Shown piece by piece: positions 42,751 through 50,866 of a DNA stretch of 64,000 bases (its first letter is position 1; every line of letters starts with the position of its first letter). The notes beneath the pieces are model-generated. The model was not told the origin of the DNA. It ran no database searches and worked only from the letters and a program-made list of their open reading frames with translations. This DNA is from Flavobacteriales bacterium. Lineage in GTDB: Bacteria > Bacteroidota > Bacteroidia > Flavobacteriales_F > PHOS-HE28. Location of the stretch: contig JAHCIA010000001.1 of the NCBI GenBank assembly GCA_026129465.1, forward strand, positions 939,964-1,003,963, given 5' to 3'. A program made the position numbers and the translations under genes.

Positions 42751-44406
42751 ATGAAGAAGCGAACGACCATCAGCATCGCCGTGCTGCTATGTATCACGGC
42801 CATTCATGCCCAGAAGGACATGTCCATCCTCTGGGAGACCAAACTCGGCCACCAGACCGAATTCACCGGCACCGGCACCGAGGAGCGCGGCTACAGCTAC
42901 GCCGCCACGGACAAGGAGATCACCGTGTTCGACAACAAGACGGGGCAGGCGCGCTGGAACAACAAGTTCAAGGAACTGGCGCCCAAGCTGAGCAAGATCG
43001 ACGAGCTCATCCCCTTCTGGGAAAGCGACTGCCTCTTCCTCTTCGACCGGAAGATGGGAAAGGACCAGATCGTGGTGGTGGACATGGCCACCGGCAAGGC
43101 GCTCTGGAACACGGACAAGTACCAGAACCTGGTGGAGGAAAGCATCGTGTACGTGCCCGAGAAGGACGGCTTCGCCATCGCCCTGAAGGACCGCCTGGTA
43201 TGGGTGATGGCCAAGACCGGCGAGGAGAAGTGGAGCACCGACAAGTTCAAGGGCTCGGTGGGCCGCTACGCCGTGACCAGGGATGGCAAGCTGGTGATGG
43301 TGAACTTCATGCCCACCGGCCTCGGCGCGCTGTTCACCGGTTTCAAGAACCAGATCGCCAAGGTCGACCTGGCCACCGGCAACATCCTCTGGGAGAACAC
43401 CTACATCGGCCGCCCGGAACGCAAGGTCATCAGCGGTGAGTTCCTCTATGCCCTGGACATCCAGGACGACAAGGTCTTCCTGCGCATGAACGGCATGCAG
43501 GTGTACGACCTGAACACGGGTGCCAACGTGTACAGCGCCGCCTTCGACTTCACGCCCGATGGGCTGGTCTCCGCCCCGGCCGGTGCGCGCAAGTTCGGCG
43601 TGTACCACGCCGTGGCCGAACCGGTGATCCTGGGCGACGACATGTACATCCTGGACATGAGCAACAAGAAGAGCCAGTATGTGAAGAAGTACGACCGCAA
43701 CAGCGGCAAGCTGCTGTGGACGAGCCCGGAGATCCGCGGCGGTGCACGGGCCATTCCCAACATGTACGTGGTGGGCGACAAGGTGCTGCTGCAGATCGGC
43801 GGCAACGTGGAGGTGCAGCACTACATCTACCAGCGCAAACCCGACGGCCAGGGCGGCTGGACGATCTACCAGGAATGGAAGATCTACCAGCGCAACGTGA
43901 AGCCCAACGGCATCCAGGCCTTCAACACGGGCGACGGCAGCTTCGCCTGGGAGAGCGAGCGCTTCAAGAAGGGCATCACCAACGCCATCCTGGTGGGCGA
44001 CAATTTCGTGGTGAGCAGCGGCAAGGAGATGTACAGCCTGGATCCCGTCAACGGCGCTGAGAAGTTCACCGTGCCCGTGGCCAAGGGCGGCGTGGGCCTG
44101 GCCCAGGAGATCCGCACCTACAAGGACAAGGTGGTGGTGATCGGCGACAAGGGTGTGAGCACCTTCAACATGGACACCGGCGAGCCCGTGGCCAGTGGCA
44201 AATACAAGAAGAGCGACATCGAGGACATGCATGAGGACCGCCTGATCCTGAAGACGGAGAAGAGCGACATCGCCTGTTTCGACCTCGACGACTGCACCTT
44301 CAAGGAGTTCAAGGCGCGCACCGGCGCCACCACCACCATGAGCACCGACGGCAACTTCGTGTACGTGTACGACAAGAAGAACGTCACCAAGGTGGGTACC
44401 CGGTAG
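42751..44406 (+). CDS. PQQ-binding-like beta-propeller repeat protein
   Basis: 551 residues, signal peptide MKKRTTISIAVLLCITAIHAQ. Repeats with the quinoprotein tryptophan-docking pattern: EITVFDNKTGQARWNNKF, VVVDMATGKALWNTDK, WVMAKTGEEKWSTDKF, KVDLATGNILWEN, KYDRNSGKLLWTSPE, FNTGDGSFAWESE, VNGAEKFTVPVA. These G-x-x-x-W blades form an eight-bladed propeller; a PQQ cofactor is not required in many relatives (BamB for instance). Probably periplasmic scaffold. Third gene of the 41.1-44.4 kb set. The gene at 50867 is a more distant member of the same fold. Confidence 0.88.
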   Translation: MKKRTTISIAVLLCITAIHAQKDMSILWETKLGHQTEFTGTGTEERGYSYAATDKEITVFDNKTGQARWNNKFKELAPKLSKIDELIPFWESDCLFLFDRKMGKDQIVVVDMATGKALWNTDKYQNLVEESIVYVPEKDGFAIALKDRLVWVMAKTGEEKWSTDKFKGSVGRYAVTRDGKLVMVNFMPTGLGALFTGFKNQIAKVDLATGNILWENTYIGRPERKVISGEFLYALDIQDDKVFLRMNGMQVYDLNTGANVYSAAFDFTPDGLVSAPAGARKFGVYHAVAEPVILGDDMYILDMSNKKSQYVKKYDRNSGKLLWTSPEIRGGARAIPNMYVVGDKVLLQIGGNVEVQHYIYQRKPDGQGGWTIYQEWKIYQRNVKPNGIQAFNTGDGSFAWESERFKKGITNAILVGDNFVVSSGKEMYSLDPVNGAEKFTVPVAKGGVGLAQEIRTYKDKVVVIGDKGVSTFNMDTGEPVASGKYKKSDIEDMHEDRLILKTEKSDIACFDLDDCTFKEFKARTGATTTMSTDGNFVYVYDKKNVTKVGTR

Positions 44407-44495
44407 GTTCACGCCCATCGGGGAAAGCGCGGGTCGTGCCTTCGGGTGCGGCCCGCGTCCGCTTTGGTGCCGGGCCATGGCGCACCTTTGCCGCC

Positions 44496-45128
44496 ATGCC
44501 ACCGGTACCGCTCCTCTCCGCCTGCTACTTCGGCAGCGTGGAGCACTACGCCCTGCTGGCCAGGCATCCCCGCGTGGTCATCGATACCGGCGAGCATTAC
44601 GTGCGCCAGAGCTACCGCACCCGCACCGGCATCGTGGGACCCAACGGACCGCAGGACCTGAGCCTGCAGGTCGAGCATGGCCAGGGGCGCAAGCTGCCCA
44701 TGCGCGAGGTGCGCCTGTCCACCGCGGAGACCTGGCCACAGCAGCATCTGCACGCCCTCCGCAGCGCGTACGGCAAGGCGCCGTGGTGCATCCACTACAT
44801 CGAGGACATCGAAGCTGTGCTGCTCGCGGGGTACGAAAGGCTGGTGGACCTTGACCTCGCGACCATGCGTTCAGGCCTGAAATGGCTGGGGCTTCGCACC
44901 GAACTGGTGATCTCGGACACCTATTGCGAAGTGGCCGATCCGCCGCTGGACCGGACCGACCTGCGCACCACGCTGCACCCCAAGAAGCCACTGCCACCGC
45001 AGGTTCCGGCCATCGGGCCCTACCCCCAGACCTTCGCCGACCGGCATGGCTTCATGCCCCGCCGCAGCATCATCGACCTGGTGATGAACACCGGCCCTGA
45101 GGCGTTGAAGTTCCTTGTCCAACCTTGA
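44496..45128 (+). CDS. WbqC family protein
   Basis: 210 residues from MPPVPLLSACYFGSVEHYALLARHP; CACCTTTG at 44483-44490 is 5 bases upstream. The WbqC-like pattern is visible: L-x-x-x-Y-F-x-x-x-x-x-Y near the start, EHYVRQSYRTRTGIVGPNGPQDLSLQVEHG (the N-R-T-x-I-x-x-x-N-G-x-x-x-L-x-x-P-V-type segment), WCIHYIEDIEAVLLAGYERLVDLDLATMRSGLKWLG, and the C-terminal YPQTFADRHGFMPRRSIIDLVMNTGPEAL. Originally described in O-antigen clusters, these proteins also occur as single genes in Bacteroidota; the function is not settled. It lies after the propeller genes but probably has its own promoter. Confidence 0.9.
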   Translation: MPPVPLLSACYFGSVEHYALLARHPRVVIDTGEHYVRQSYRTRTGIVGPNGPQDLSLQVEHGQGRKLPMREVRLSTAETWPQQHLHALRSAYGKAPWCIHYIEDIEAVLLAGYERLVDLDLATMRSGLKWLGLRTELVISDTYCEVADPPLDRTDLRTTLHPKKPLPPQVPAIGPYPQTFADRHGFMPRRSIIDLVMNTGPEALKFLVQP

Positions 45129-45195
45129 AGTCCTTGTGCCTGAACGGGAGGATGTCTTCCTTTGCGGCCACTTTTCACCATTACCAAACCGAACG

Positions 45196-45645
45196 ATGAA
45201 AACCCCATTCCTATTCGCGCTGTGCACCGCAGTGCTGTTGACCGCCTGCGGCGGTGGCGCTTCCACCCCATCTGATGTGGCCTCCAAATTCCTGGACCAC
45301 ACCAACAAGATGGAGTTCAAGGAGGCGAAGAAATACGCCACCAAGGCCACAGGCGAAGTACTGGACATGATCGGCGGCATGGCCGCCATGATGCCCAAGG
45401 AGGACCCCAAGAGCTTCAAGATCCTCAGCGAGAAGATCGACGGCGACAAGGCCACGGTGACCTACCGCACCGACGGCAAGGAGGAGGATGAGACGCTGAA
45501 CCTCGTGAAGGAGGACGGCAAGTGGCTCGTGAACATGAGCAAGGAGGACATGAACAAGGAGGAAAGTGGCGACATGGACTTCGGTGAGGAGGACGGCGGC
45601 GAATGGGAATACGAAGAGGAGACGGAAGAGGCCGCCGCCGAATAA
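45196..45645 (+). CDS. DUF4878-type lipoprotein
   Basis: 149 residues. Signal with lipobox MKTPFLFALCTAVLLTACGGG (L-T-A-C), so lipid-anchored; the longer frame from 45115 is not used. The mature part has the DUF4878 layout: STPSDVASKFLDHTNKMEFKEAKKYATKAT, then KIDGDKATVTYRTDGKEEDETLNLVKEDGKWLVNM, a small NTF2-like fold that might bind a ligand or peptide. It ends with a strongly acidic tail (EESGDMDFGEEDGGEWEYEEETEEAAAE). TTCCTTTG at 45157-45164 lies 31 bases before the ATG. Confidence 0.85.
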   Translation: MKTPFLFALCTAVLLTACGGGASTPSDVASKFLDHTNKMEFKEAKKYATKATGEVLDMIGGMAAMMPKEDPKSFKILSEKIDGDKATVTYRTDGKEEDETLNLVKEDGKWLVNMSKEDMNKEESGDMDFGEEDGGEWEYEEETEEAAAE

Positions 45646-45671
45646 GGACGGATCTTCACGATCGCATCAGG

Positions 45672-45701
45672 ACCCCGGGGCGGCTTTGGCCGGTCCGGGG
45701 T
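45672..45701. terminator. Bidirectional terminator hairpin
   Basis: ACCCCGG (45672-45678) pairs with CCGGGGT (45695-45701), with an inner CGGC/GCCG stem around TTTG. TTCTTCATT follows on the plus side. It lies between the ends of convergent genes (lipoprotein, plus; YiiX-like, minus). Confidence 0.75.
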
Positions 45702-45704
45702 TCT

Positions 45705-46346
45705 TCATTGCTGGTGGTTCAGCACCACATCGAACCAACGCGGATCCATCAGATGCGCGAACCGGAAGGGACTCAGCCGGTCCTCCACAACGCCATCGAG
45801 GATGTCCAGATCGTACTCGTCGCGCAGGATGCGCCACACCAGTTCGGAGCAATAGATGTGCGTGCTGTCCTGCCGGTCGAATTGGTGGTCGAAGGGCACT
45901 TGCTGGCGCAGGTAATGGCGCGCCTTGCGGGAGATGCCGGTCCTGTCGTGGTCGGTGCGCAGCCGGGAGACGATCACGCTGCCCGGCTTGCTCTGCCGCA
46001 CGAACACCGGCAACCGATGGGCCTGCATGCCATCGAAGTCGCTCACATTGTTGGAAACGGAGTGCACCACCCACAGTTCACCGTCGCGTTCGGCGATCAC
46101 CCCACAGTGCGAGATATCGAAAGGTTCGGCGAGGAGCCTGGCGATCATGTCGCTCACCAGTCCGTGCCCGCGCCGCAGGATGATGTCACCGTCCTGGAGC
46201 AGGGCCACCTCCTCCACGGAAAGTGCATAGCGCTCACCGTTGGGCCGCAAGCCTTCCGTGTCGCCGGTCCACCAAAGTGCACCGCCCCACCACACCAGCA
46301 CCAAGGCGGGCAGGGCGATGAACAGGGTGCGGGGGCGGCGGGACAT
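45705..46346 (-). CDS. YiiX/YebB-like NlpC/P60-type cysteine hydrolase
   Basis: 213 residues with an N-terminal membrane anchor (RTLFIALPALVLVWWGGALWW). Circularly permuted papain-like (YiiX) pattern: LQDGDIILRRGHGLVSDMIARLL, FDISHCGVIAERDGELWVVHSV (catalytic His of S-H-C-G), and DSTHIYCSELVWRIL with the catalytic Cys of Y-C-S-E-L. Family members cleave amide bonds in lipids or peptides at the envelope; the substrate is unknown. TAATTTCG (46354-46361, minus) stands 7 bases before the start. Confidence 0.9.
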   Translation of the reverse strand: MSRRPRTLFIALPALVLVWWGGALWWTGDTEGLRPNGERYALSVEEVALLQDGDIILRRGHGLVSDMIARLLAEPFDISHCGVIAERDGELWVVHSVSNNVSDFDGMQAHRLPVFVRQSKPGSVIVSRLRTDHDRTGISRKARHYLRQQVPFDHQFDRQDSTHIYCSELVWRILRDEYDLDILDGVVEDRLSPFRFAHLMDPRWFDVVLNHQQ

Positions 46347-46353
46347 GGCTTGG

Positions 46354-46361
46354 CGAAATTA
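46354..46361 (-). promoter_or_regulatory. Putative -7 box TAATTTCG of the YiiX-like gene
   Basis: TAATTTCG on the minus strand 7 bases before the start at 46346, just after the terminator of the OsmC gene (46372-46412); it indicates that the two genes are separate units. Confidence 0.5.
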
Positions 46362-46371
46362 CGGCCCCACC

Positions 46372-46412
46372 CCAAGCAGCGAAGGCCCCGGTGAGGGGGC
46401 CCTGCTGCTTGG
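46372..46412 (-). terminator. Terminator hairpin after the OsmC gene
   Basis: CCAAGCAGC (46372-46380) and GCTGCTTGG (46404-46412) form a perfect 9-bp stem, with a second inner stem GGCCCC/GGGGCC around a short GTGA-type loop. It lies 17 bases downstream of the OsmC stop on the minus strand, before the promoter of the YiiX-like gene. Confidence 0.75.
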
Positions 46413-46428
46413 TGTTCGCCGGTGTGGC

Positions 46429-46992
46429 TCAGACCAGGTCGAGGTCCACGCTCACGGGCACCGGGTTGCTCACGATGTCGAACACGGGCGACATGGTGGT
46501 GTAGCGCACCAGTTCCTTGCGCTGGTCCTCCGTGAGGTCGCCCGTGATGCGGAACTGCACGGTGATGTTCTGGTATCCGCTGCGGATGCCGGGGTCCATG
46601 CCCAGCATGCCGCGCACGTTCCAATCGCCCTTCAGGGTGGACTCCACCGAATCGATGGCGATGCCGTGGGCCGCGGCGTGCAGCACCATGGTGGTGGTCA
46701 TGCAGCCGGCCAGCGCGTGCAGCACGAATTCCACGGGGTTGGGGCCTTCGTTCCCGCCCAGCAGGATGGGGGGCTCACCGTTGTCCAGTTCCCAGGCCTT
46801 CGCGCGGGTGGTGTCCTCCTGCATGCCGCCGTAGAAGTCCTGGATCACGCTGCGGTTGTGGCCACCCTTCACCCACTTGTTGCGTACGCGCCACTCGAAC
46901 TCGGCGGTCTCCGGGCGGTTCTGGAAGCCTTCCACCGCTTTGGTGATATCCTCCATCCTGAACCCGTTCACTTCTTTCATCATCGTTTCCAT
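46429..46992 (-). CDS. OsmC family protein, single-cysteine type
   Basis: 187 residues, cytoplasmic. OsmC/Ohr fold: FEWRVRNKWVKGGHNRSVI, GGNEGPNPVEFVLHALAGCMTTTMVLHAAAHGI (with the first catalytic Cys in A-G-C), VRGMLGMDPGIRSGYQNITVQFRITGDL, and the C-terminal YTTMSPVFDIVSNPVPV. In canonical peroxidase members the last segment holds the second Cys (C-P-V); here it reads S-P-V, so the disulfide cannot form. This is the only Cys in the protein. It may still reduce hydroperoxides with one Cys or have another role. A candidate sigma-54 promoter lies upstream (47042-47057) beside the divergent activator gene. Confidence 0.92.
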   Translation of the reverse strand: METMMKEVNGFRMEDITKAVEGFQNRPETAEFEWRVRNKWVKGGHNRSVIQDFYGGMQEDTTRAKAWELDNGEPPILLGGNEGPNPVEFVLHALAGCMTTTMVLHAAAHGIAIDSVESTLKGDWNVRGMLGMDPGIRSGYQNITVQFRITGDLTEDQRKELVRYTTMSPVFDIVSNPVPVSVDLDLV

Positions 46993-47041
46993 GGTCTTGG
47001 TGTTCTGTTGTTTGGTTTGTTATTCAGAACGCCCCGCCACT

Positions 47042-47057
47042 TGCAGCGGCCATGCCA
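47042..47057 (-). promoter_or_regulatory. Candidate sigma-54 (-24/-12) promoter of the OsmC gene
   Basis: On the minus strand the sequence reads TGGCATGGCCGCTGCA. Compared with TGGCACG-N4-TTGCA it has 10 of 12 fixed bases, including the GG and GC pairs at exact spacing. The start of transcription would be near 47031, about 38 bases before the OsmC ATG. Supported by the adjacent, divergent sigma-54 activator gene; not proven. Confidence 0.5.
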
Positions 47058-47133
47058 TGGCCCGATCCCGCTGGGGATCAGTATCTTGCCAACAAGCGAG
47101 CACCTGCGGATCCCCGCGGATCCTCGCCGATCC

Positions 47134-47145
47134 ACGAGATCTCGT
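47134..47145. promoter_or_regulatory. 12-bp palindrome ACGAGATCTCGT, possible activator-binding site
   Basis: Perfect palindrome just before the sigma-54 activator start (47151) and about 100-115 bases upstream of the predicted OsmC transcription start, which is the usual distance for enhancer sites of such activators. GGATCC-type repeats (47108-47122) lie beside it. Only one copy was noticed. Confidence 0.4.
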
Positions 47146-47150
47146 CACGA

Positions 47151-49088
47151 ATGGCCGTGGATCACGCCCTGCCGATGGCCACCAAGAGCACCACCACCTC
47201 CGAACGGAAACTTCCCTCCCTGCTCATCGCGCTGAAGATGATCATGGAGGGTACCGCGCCGCACACGGGCAAGCCCTTCTTCCGCTCGCTGGTGCGCAAC
47301 CTGGCCGAAGTGCTCGATGTGCATGGTGTGTGGGTCACCAACTACATCGAAGCGGAACACAGCTTCGATTCGATCGCCTTCTGGTTGAACGGGAAGATGG
47401 TCGACCACTTCAAGTTCCACATTCCAGGAACACCGTGCGAGGGCGTGGTGGACCGGTCCGACATCGTGCACATTCCCGAGCGCCTGTTGGAATTGTACCC
47501 GAGCGACCGGGACCTTCCCCTACCCTCGGTGAGCTACATGGGCATCGCCCTGCGCGATGAGGACGGCAAGCTGCTGGGGCACCTGGCCATGCTGGACGAC
47601 CGGCCCATGGCGGAGATCCCCGAGGTCTTCGCCATCTTCCGGATCTTCGCATCGCGCGCCACCGCCGAATTGATCCGCGCCCGCAGCCAGAAGCGCCAGG
47701 AGGAAACGGCCGCGAAGCTCGAGCGGCTGGTGGACGGCAGCATGGACGCCATCCTGGAACTGGATGCCGGGCTGCGGATCGTGCACGCGAACCGGGCGGC
47801 GCAGCAGTTGTTCGAGGCCAGGGATGAAGCCGCCTTGCTGGGCAGCCCACTCACCCAATTGCTGGAGCCGGACTCCCTGCGCAAGGTGCAGCGTACCGCC
47901 GCCAACCTGGAGGCCGCCCCCGGCACCGTTTCAAACACCTTCATCCAGGGACACATCCGCGGGAAGTCCAGCAAGGGATCCGCTTTCACCGGCGAGGCCA
48001 CCATGTGCCGCTATGCACTGGATGGCCGACCCTTCCTGGCGATCTACATCCGCAACGTGAACGAGCGTCTGGCCCAGGAGGAGAAGTTGAAAGAGCTTGG
48101 TTTGGAGACCACGCTGCTGCGCGAGCGCATCGCCCTGCAGGACCTGGGCGGGATCATCGGTGAAAGCCCGGGGATCAAGCGCTGCCTCGAGCAGGTGATG
48201 CAGGTGGGTCCCACACAGGGCACGGTGTTGATCACCGGCGAGACCGGCACCGGCAAGGAACTGTTCGCCAAGGCGGTGCATCAGGCCAGTCCGCGGAGCG
48301 ACAAGGCGCTGGTGAACCTGAACTGCGCGGCCCTCCCCACCGAGCTGATCGAAAGCGAGCTCTTCGGCCACGTGAAGGGTGCCTTTACCGGAGCGCTCAC
48401 CGCGCGCGAAGGCCGCTTCAGCCTGGCCAACGGCGGCACCATCTTCCTGGACGAGATCGGCGAACTGCCGTTGGCGCTCCAGGCCAAACTGCTGCGTGTG
48501 TTGCAGGAGGGCGAGTTCGAGCCGCTGGGCAGTTCGCGCACCGTGAAGGTGGACGTGCGCGTGATCGCCGCCACCAACCGCGACCTGCCCACCGAGGTGG
48601 CCGCAGGACGTTTCCGCGAAGACCTCTACTACCGCCTCAACGTCTTCCCCATCGCGGTACCACCACTGCGCGACCGCGGCACTGATGTGCTGCTGATCGC
48701 CGAGGCCATGCTGGACAAACTCGCCAAACGGCACCACCGCGCGCGCCCGGTACTCGGCGAGATGGAACGCCAGCAACTGCTCAACTACCCCTGGCCCGGC
48801 AACGTGCGCGAACTGCAGAACGTGATCGAACGGGCCCTGATCACCAGCACCGAGGGCACTCTCGGCCTGGCACGTACGCTTGGCCCCACCCGGTCCGCGA
48901 ACGCATCGCCGGCAGAGGAACAACGCATCCTCACCGAACAGGAATTGGAAGCGTTGCAGGCCGACAACATCCGGCGGGCGCTGGCCGCATGCAAAGGCCG
49001 GGTGAGCGGCCGGGATGGCGCCGCCGCACTGCTGGGCATCCCGCCCACCACATTGGCCTCAAGGCTTCGGAAGATGGGCATCGCCTGA
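47151..49088 (+). CDS. Sigma-54-dependent transcriptional activator with GAF and PAS domains
   Basis: 645 residues from ATG 47151 (ATG 47175 is an alternative). Domains: GAF-like sensor (about 20-180, [24 protein letters not shown]… VEFIFRIFAS-type helix), PAS (about 190-305, [27 protein letters not shown]), then the AAA+ activator core. The core has Walker [17 protein letters not shown] near 360, the sigma-54-contacting GAFTGA loop near 410, Walker [15 protein letters not shown], and an arginine finger region ([14 protein letters not shown]). The C-terminal Fis-type helix-turn-helix ([23 protein letters not shown]) follows. It senses a signal through GAF/PAS and opens sigma-54 promoters; the divergent OsmC gene is the likely target. 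Confidence 0.95.
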   Translation: MAVDHALPMATKSTTTSERKLPSLLIALKMIMEGTAPHTGKPFFRSLVRNLAEVLDVHGVWVTNYIEAEHSFDSIAFWLNGKMVDHFKFHIPGTPCEGVVDRSDIVHIPERLLELYPSDRDLPLPSVSYMGIALRDEDGKLLGHLAMLDDRPMAEIPEVFAIFRIFASRATAELIRARSQKRQEETAAKLERLVDGSMDAILELDAGLRIVHANRAAQQLFEARDEAALLGSPLTQLLEPDSLRKVQRTAANLEAAPGTVSNTFIQGHIRGKSSKGSAFTGEATMCRYALDGRPFLAIYIRNVNERLAQEEKLKELGLETTLLRERIALQDLGGIIGESPGIKRCLEQVMQVGPTQGTVLITGETGTGKELFAKAVHQASPRSDKALVNLNCAALPTELIESELFGHVKGAFTGALTAREGRFSLANGGTIFLDEIGELPLALQAKLLRVLQEGEFEPLGSSRTVKVDVRVIAATNRDLPTEVAAGRFREDLYYRLNVFPIAVPPLRDRGTDVLLIAEAMLDKLAKRHHRARPVLGEMERQQLLNYPWPGNVRELQNVIERALITSTEGTLGLARTLGPTRSANASPAEEQRILTEQELEALQADNIRRALAACKGRVSGRDGAAALLGIPPTTLASRLRKMGIA

Positions 49089-49142
49089 GCTTCTTGACCT
49101 GGATCAAGTGCGTCACGCTGGTGGTCATGGCACCTTCGCGGC

Positions 49143-50087
49143 ATGGCCGCAGACCTCACCATACCCGTCTGGGTGGACCGCCAGGAATTCCCGTTCATGT
49201 CGCGCACGTTCCATCATCCTGAAGGACGCCTGAACTACGTGGACGAAGGCCGGGGACCCGTGATCCTCTTCGTCCATGGCACACCGGACTGGAGCTTCGG
49301 TTTCCGGCACCTGATCAAGGCCTTCTCCCCCACCCACCGTTGTGTGGCCATCGACCATCTGGGCTTCGGGCTGAGCGACAAACCCGCTGGTGCGGACTAC
49401 ACCGTGGCCGCTCACGCCCGGCGCCTGCAAGCCCTCATCGATCACCTGGGGTTGAAGGACATCACCCTCGTGGTCACCGACTTCGGCGGCGGCATCGGTC
49501 TGCAGCATGCGTTGGAACATCCGGAGAACGTGAAGGGCATCGTGTTGTACAACACCTGGATGTGGCCGCTGGGGGACGACAAGCGTTTCGCGCGACCCGC
49601 CCGAATGATGCGGGGCTGGCTGGGCCGCCTGCTTTACCTGCGCTTCGGCTTCAGCGTCAACGTGATGATGCCCGGCGCCTACGGCGACAGGAAGAAGCTC
49701 ACGCCCGCGCTGCACGCGCAGTACAAGCGGGTCTTTCCGGATGCCGTATCACGCCAGCCCTTGCATGTTCTGGTCAAGGAGTTGCCCGATGCCGGCCCCT
49801 ACTGGGCGCAGCAATGGGATCGCGTCCGCAGACTTCGCCCGATACCCACCCTGCTCTGCTGGGGCCTGAAGGACCGCTTCTTCCCGGCGGACCTGCTGGA
49901 GCGCTGGAGACAGGCGCTGCCACAAGCCGAGGTGGACGTCTTTCCGGAGGCCGGACACTTCGTGCATGAGGAAGCGCACGAGGAACTCGCCGATGCGATG
50001 CGTCGCTGGGCAGGTAGATCGGCGGCCACGGGTCCATTCGCGCACGGAGCGTACCTTGCACCCACGAACGCCGCACGGCACGCATGA
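49143..50087 (+). CDS. Alpha/beta hydrolase, haloalkane-dehalogenase-like
   Basis: 314 residues. CACCTTCG (49131-49138) 4 bases before ATG 49143 supports this start. Motifs: oxyanion loop LFVHGTPDWSFGFRHLI, nucleophile elbow VVTDFGGGIG with Asp in place of Ser as in haloalkane dehalogenases and their relatives, acid in WGLKDRFFP, and catalytic His in FPEAGHFVHEEAHEEL. The HGxPxW motif gives the first Trp of the halide site, while the position after the nucleophile is Phe instead of Trp, so activity may differ. Substrate unknown. Confidence 0.88.
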   Translation: MAADLTIPVWVDRQEFPFMSRTFHHPEGRLNYVDEGRGPVILFVHGTPDWSFGFRHLIKAFSPTHRCVAIDHLGFGLSDKPAGADYTVAAHARRLQALIDHLGLKDITLVVTDFGGGIGLQHALEHPENVKGIVLYNTWMWPLGDDKRFARPARMMRGWLGRLLYLRFGFSVNVMMPGAYGDRKKLTPALHAQYKRVFPDAVSRQPLHVLVKELPDAGPYWAQQWDRVRRLRPIPTLLCWGLKDRFFPADLLERWRQALPQAEVDVFPEAGHFVHEEAHEELADAMRRWAGRSAATGPFAHGAYLAPTNAARHA

Positions 50088-50166
50088 CCCGGATCCCCTG
50101 ACCGCTCCAAGCGGAGGATGTGACGACGGGGCGGCAGGCGCGGACCAACAACGTTCGTCACGGTAC

Positions 50167-50601
50167 ATGGCCACATTCGAGAAGCGCGAGAAGGAAAAGA
50201 AACGCCAGCAGAAGCAGGAGGAGAAGAAACGCAAGAAGGAGGAACGCAAGGCCAACAAGTCCGGCGGCGGGCTGGAGAACATGATGGCCTACGTGGACGA
50301 GTTCGGACGCATCACCGACACGCCACCCGACCCCACCAAGCGCGTGGAGATCGACGCCTCCCAGATCGAGCTCGGCGTTCCCAAGCGCCCCGAGGAAGAG
50401 GCCCCATCCGAGTACCATGGCAAGGTCGACTTCTTCGACACCTCGAAAGGCTTCGGATTCATCCGCGAGCAGGGCACCCAGGAGCGCTTCTTCGTCCACG
50501 TCACCGGATTGCTGGATGACATCCAGGAAGGCGACAAGGTCGTCTTCGAGGTGGAGCGCGGCCCCAAGGGGCTGAACGCCGTGCGCGTGAAGAAGGGCTG
50601 A
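50167..50601 (+). CDS. Cold-shock domain protein with Lys/Glu-rich N-terminal extension
   Basis: 144 residues from MATFEKREKEKKRQQKQEEK; longer upstream frame overlaps the hydrolase. The first 32 residues are almost all Lys, Glu, Arg and Gln, forming a charged helix. A linker (MMAYVDEFGRITDTPPDP) follows. The cold-shock domain at about 82-144 has YHGKVDFFDTSKGFGFIREQGTQERFFVHVTGL with RNP1 K-G-F-G-F-I and RNP2 F-F-V-H-V. Binds RNA or single-stranded DNA; the basic helix may increase affinity. This architecture is known in Bacteroidota and differs from the 70-residue Csp proteins. Confidence 0.92.
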   Translation: MATFEKREKEKKRQQKQEEKKRKKEERKANKSGGGLENMMAYVDEFGRITDTPPDPTKRVEIDASQIELGVPKRPEEEAPSEYHGKVDFFDTSKGFGFIREQGTQERFFVHVTGLLDDIQEGDKVVFEVERGPKGLNAVRVKKG

Positions 50602-50866
50602 TCCGCCAGGTCTCCTCCAATACCGGTCCTTCAAGCGTGACCCGTTCCGCGCTGCATGAATGATCGGCGGCCGTTGAGTCGTCCGTCCCAGAGAGATATA
50701 CCCAGGCTGGCCTAGGTGGATCGGGCCCATGAGGGTCAGGTCGGGCACCGTTGTTCGACCCATGGAAGGCCATTGCACAGTGGGCAGCCCCGCCTACCTT
50801 CGATAACCGGAGATGGCATAGGTCATCCCGGCACGTTTCTTGGCCCGATACAGCGATCATTCCATC

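Noticed and set aside
42787-44502. 571-codon minus-strand frame opposite the PQQ-like gene
   Set aside because: Repetitive V-H-L/V-A composition mirrors the repeats of the plus-strand propeller; not a gene.
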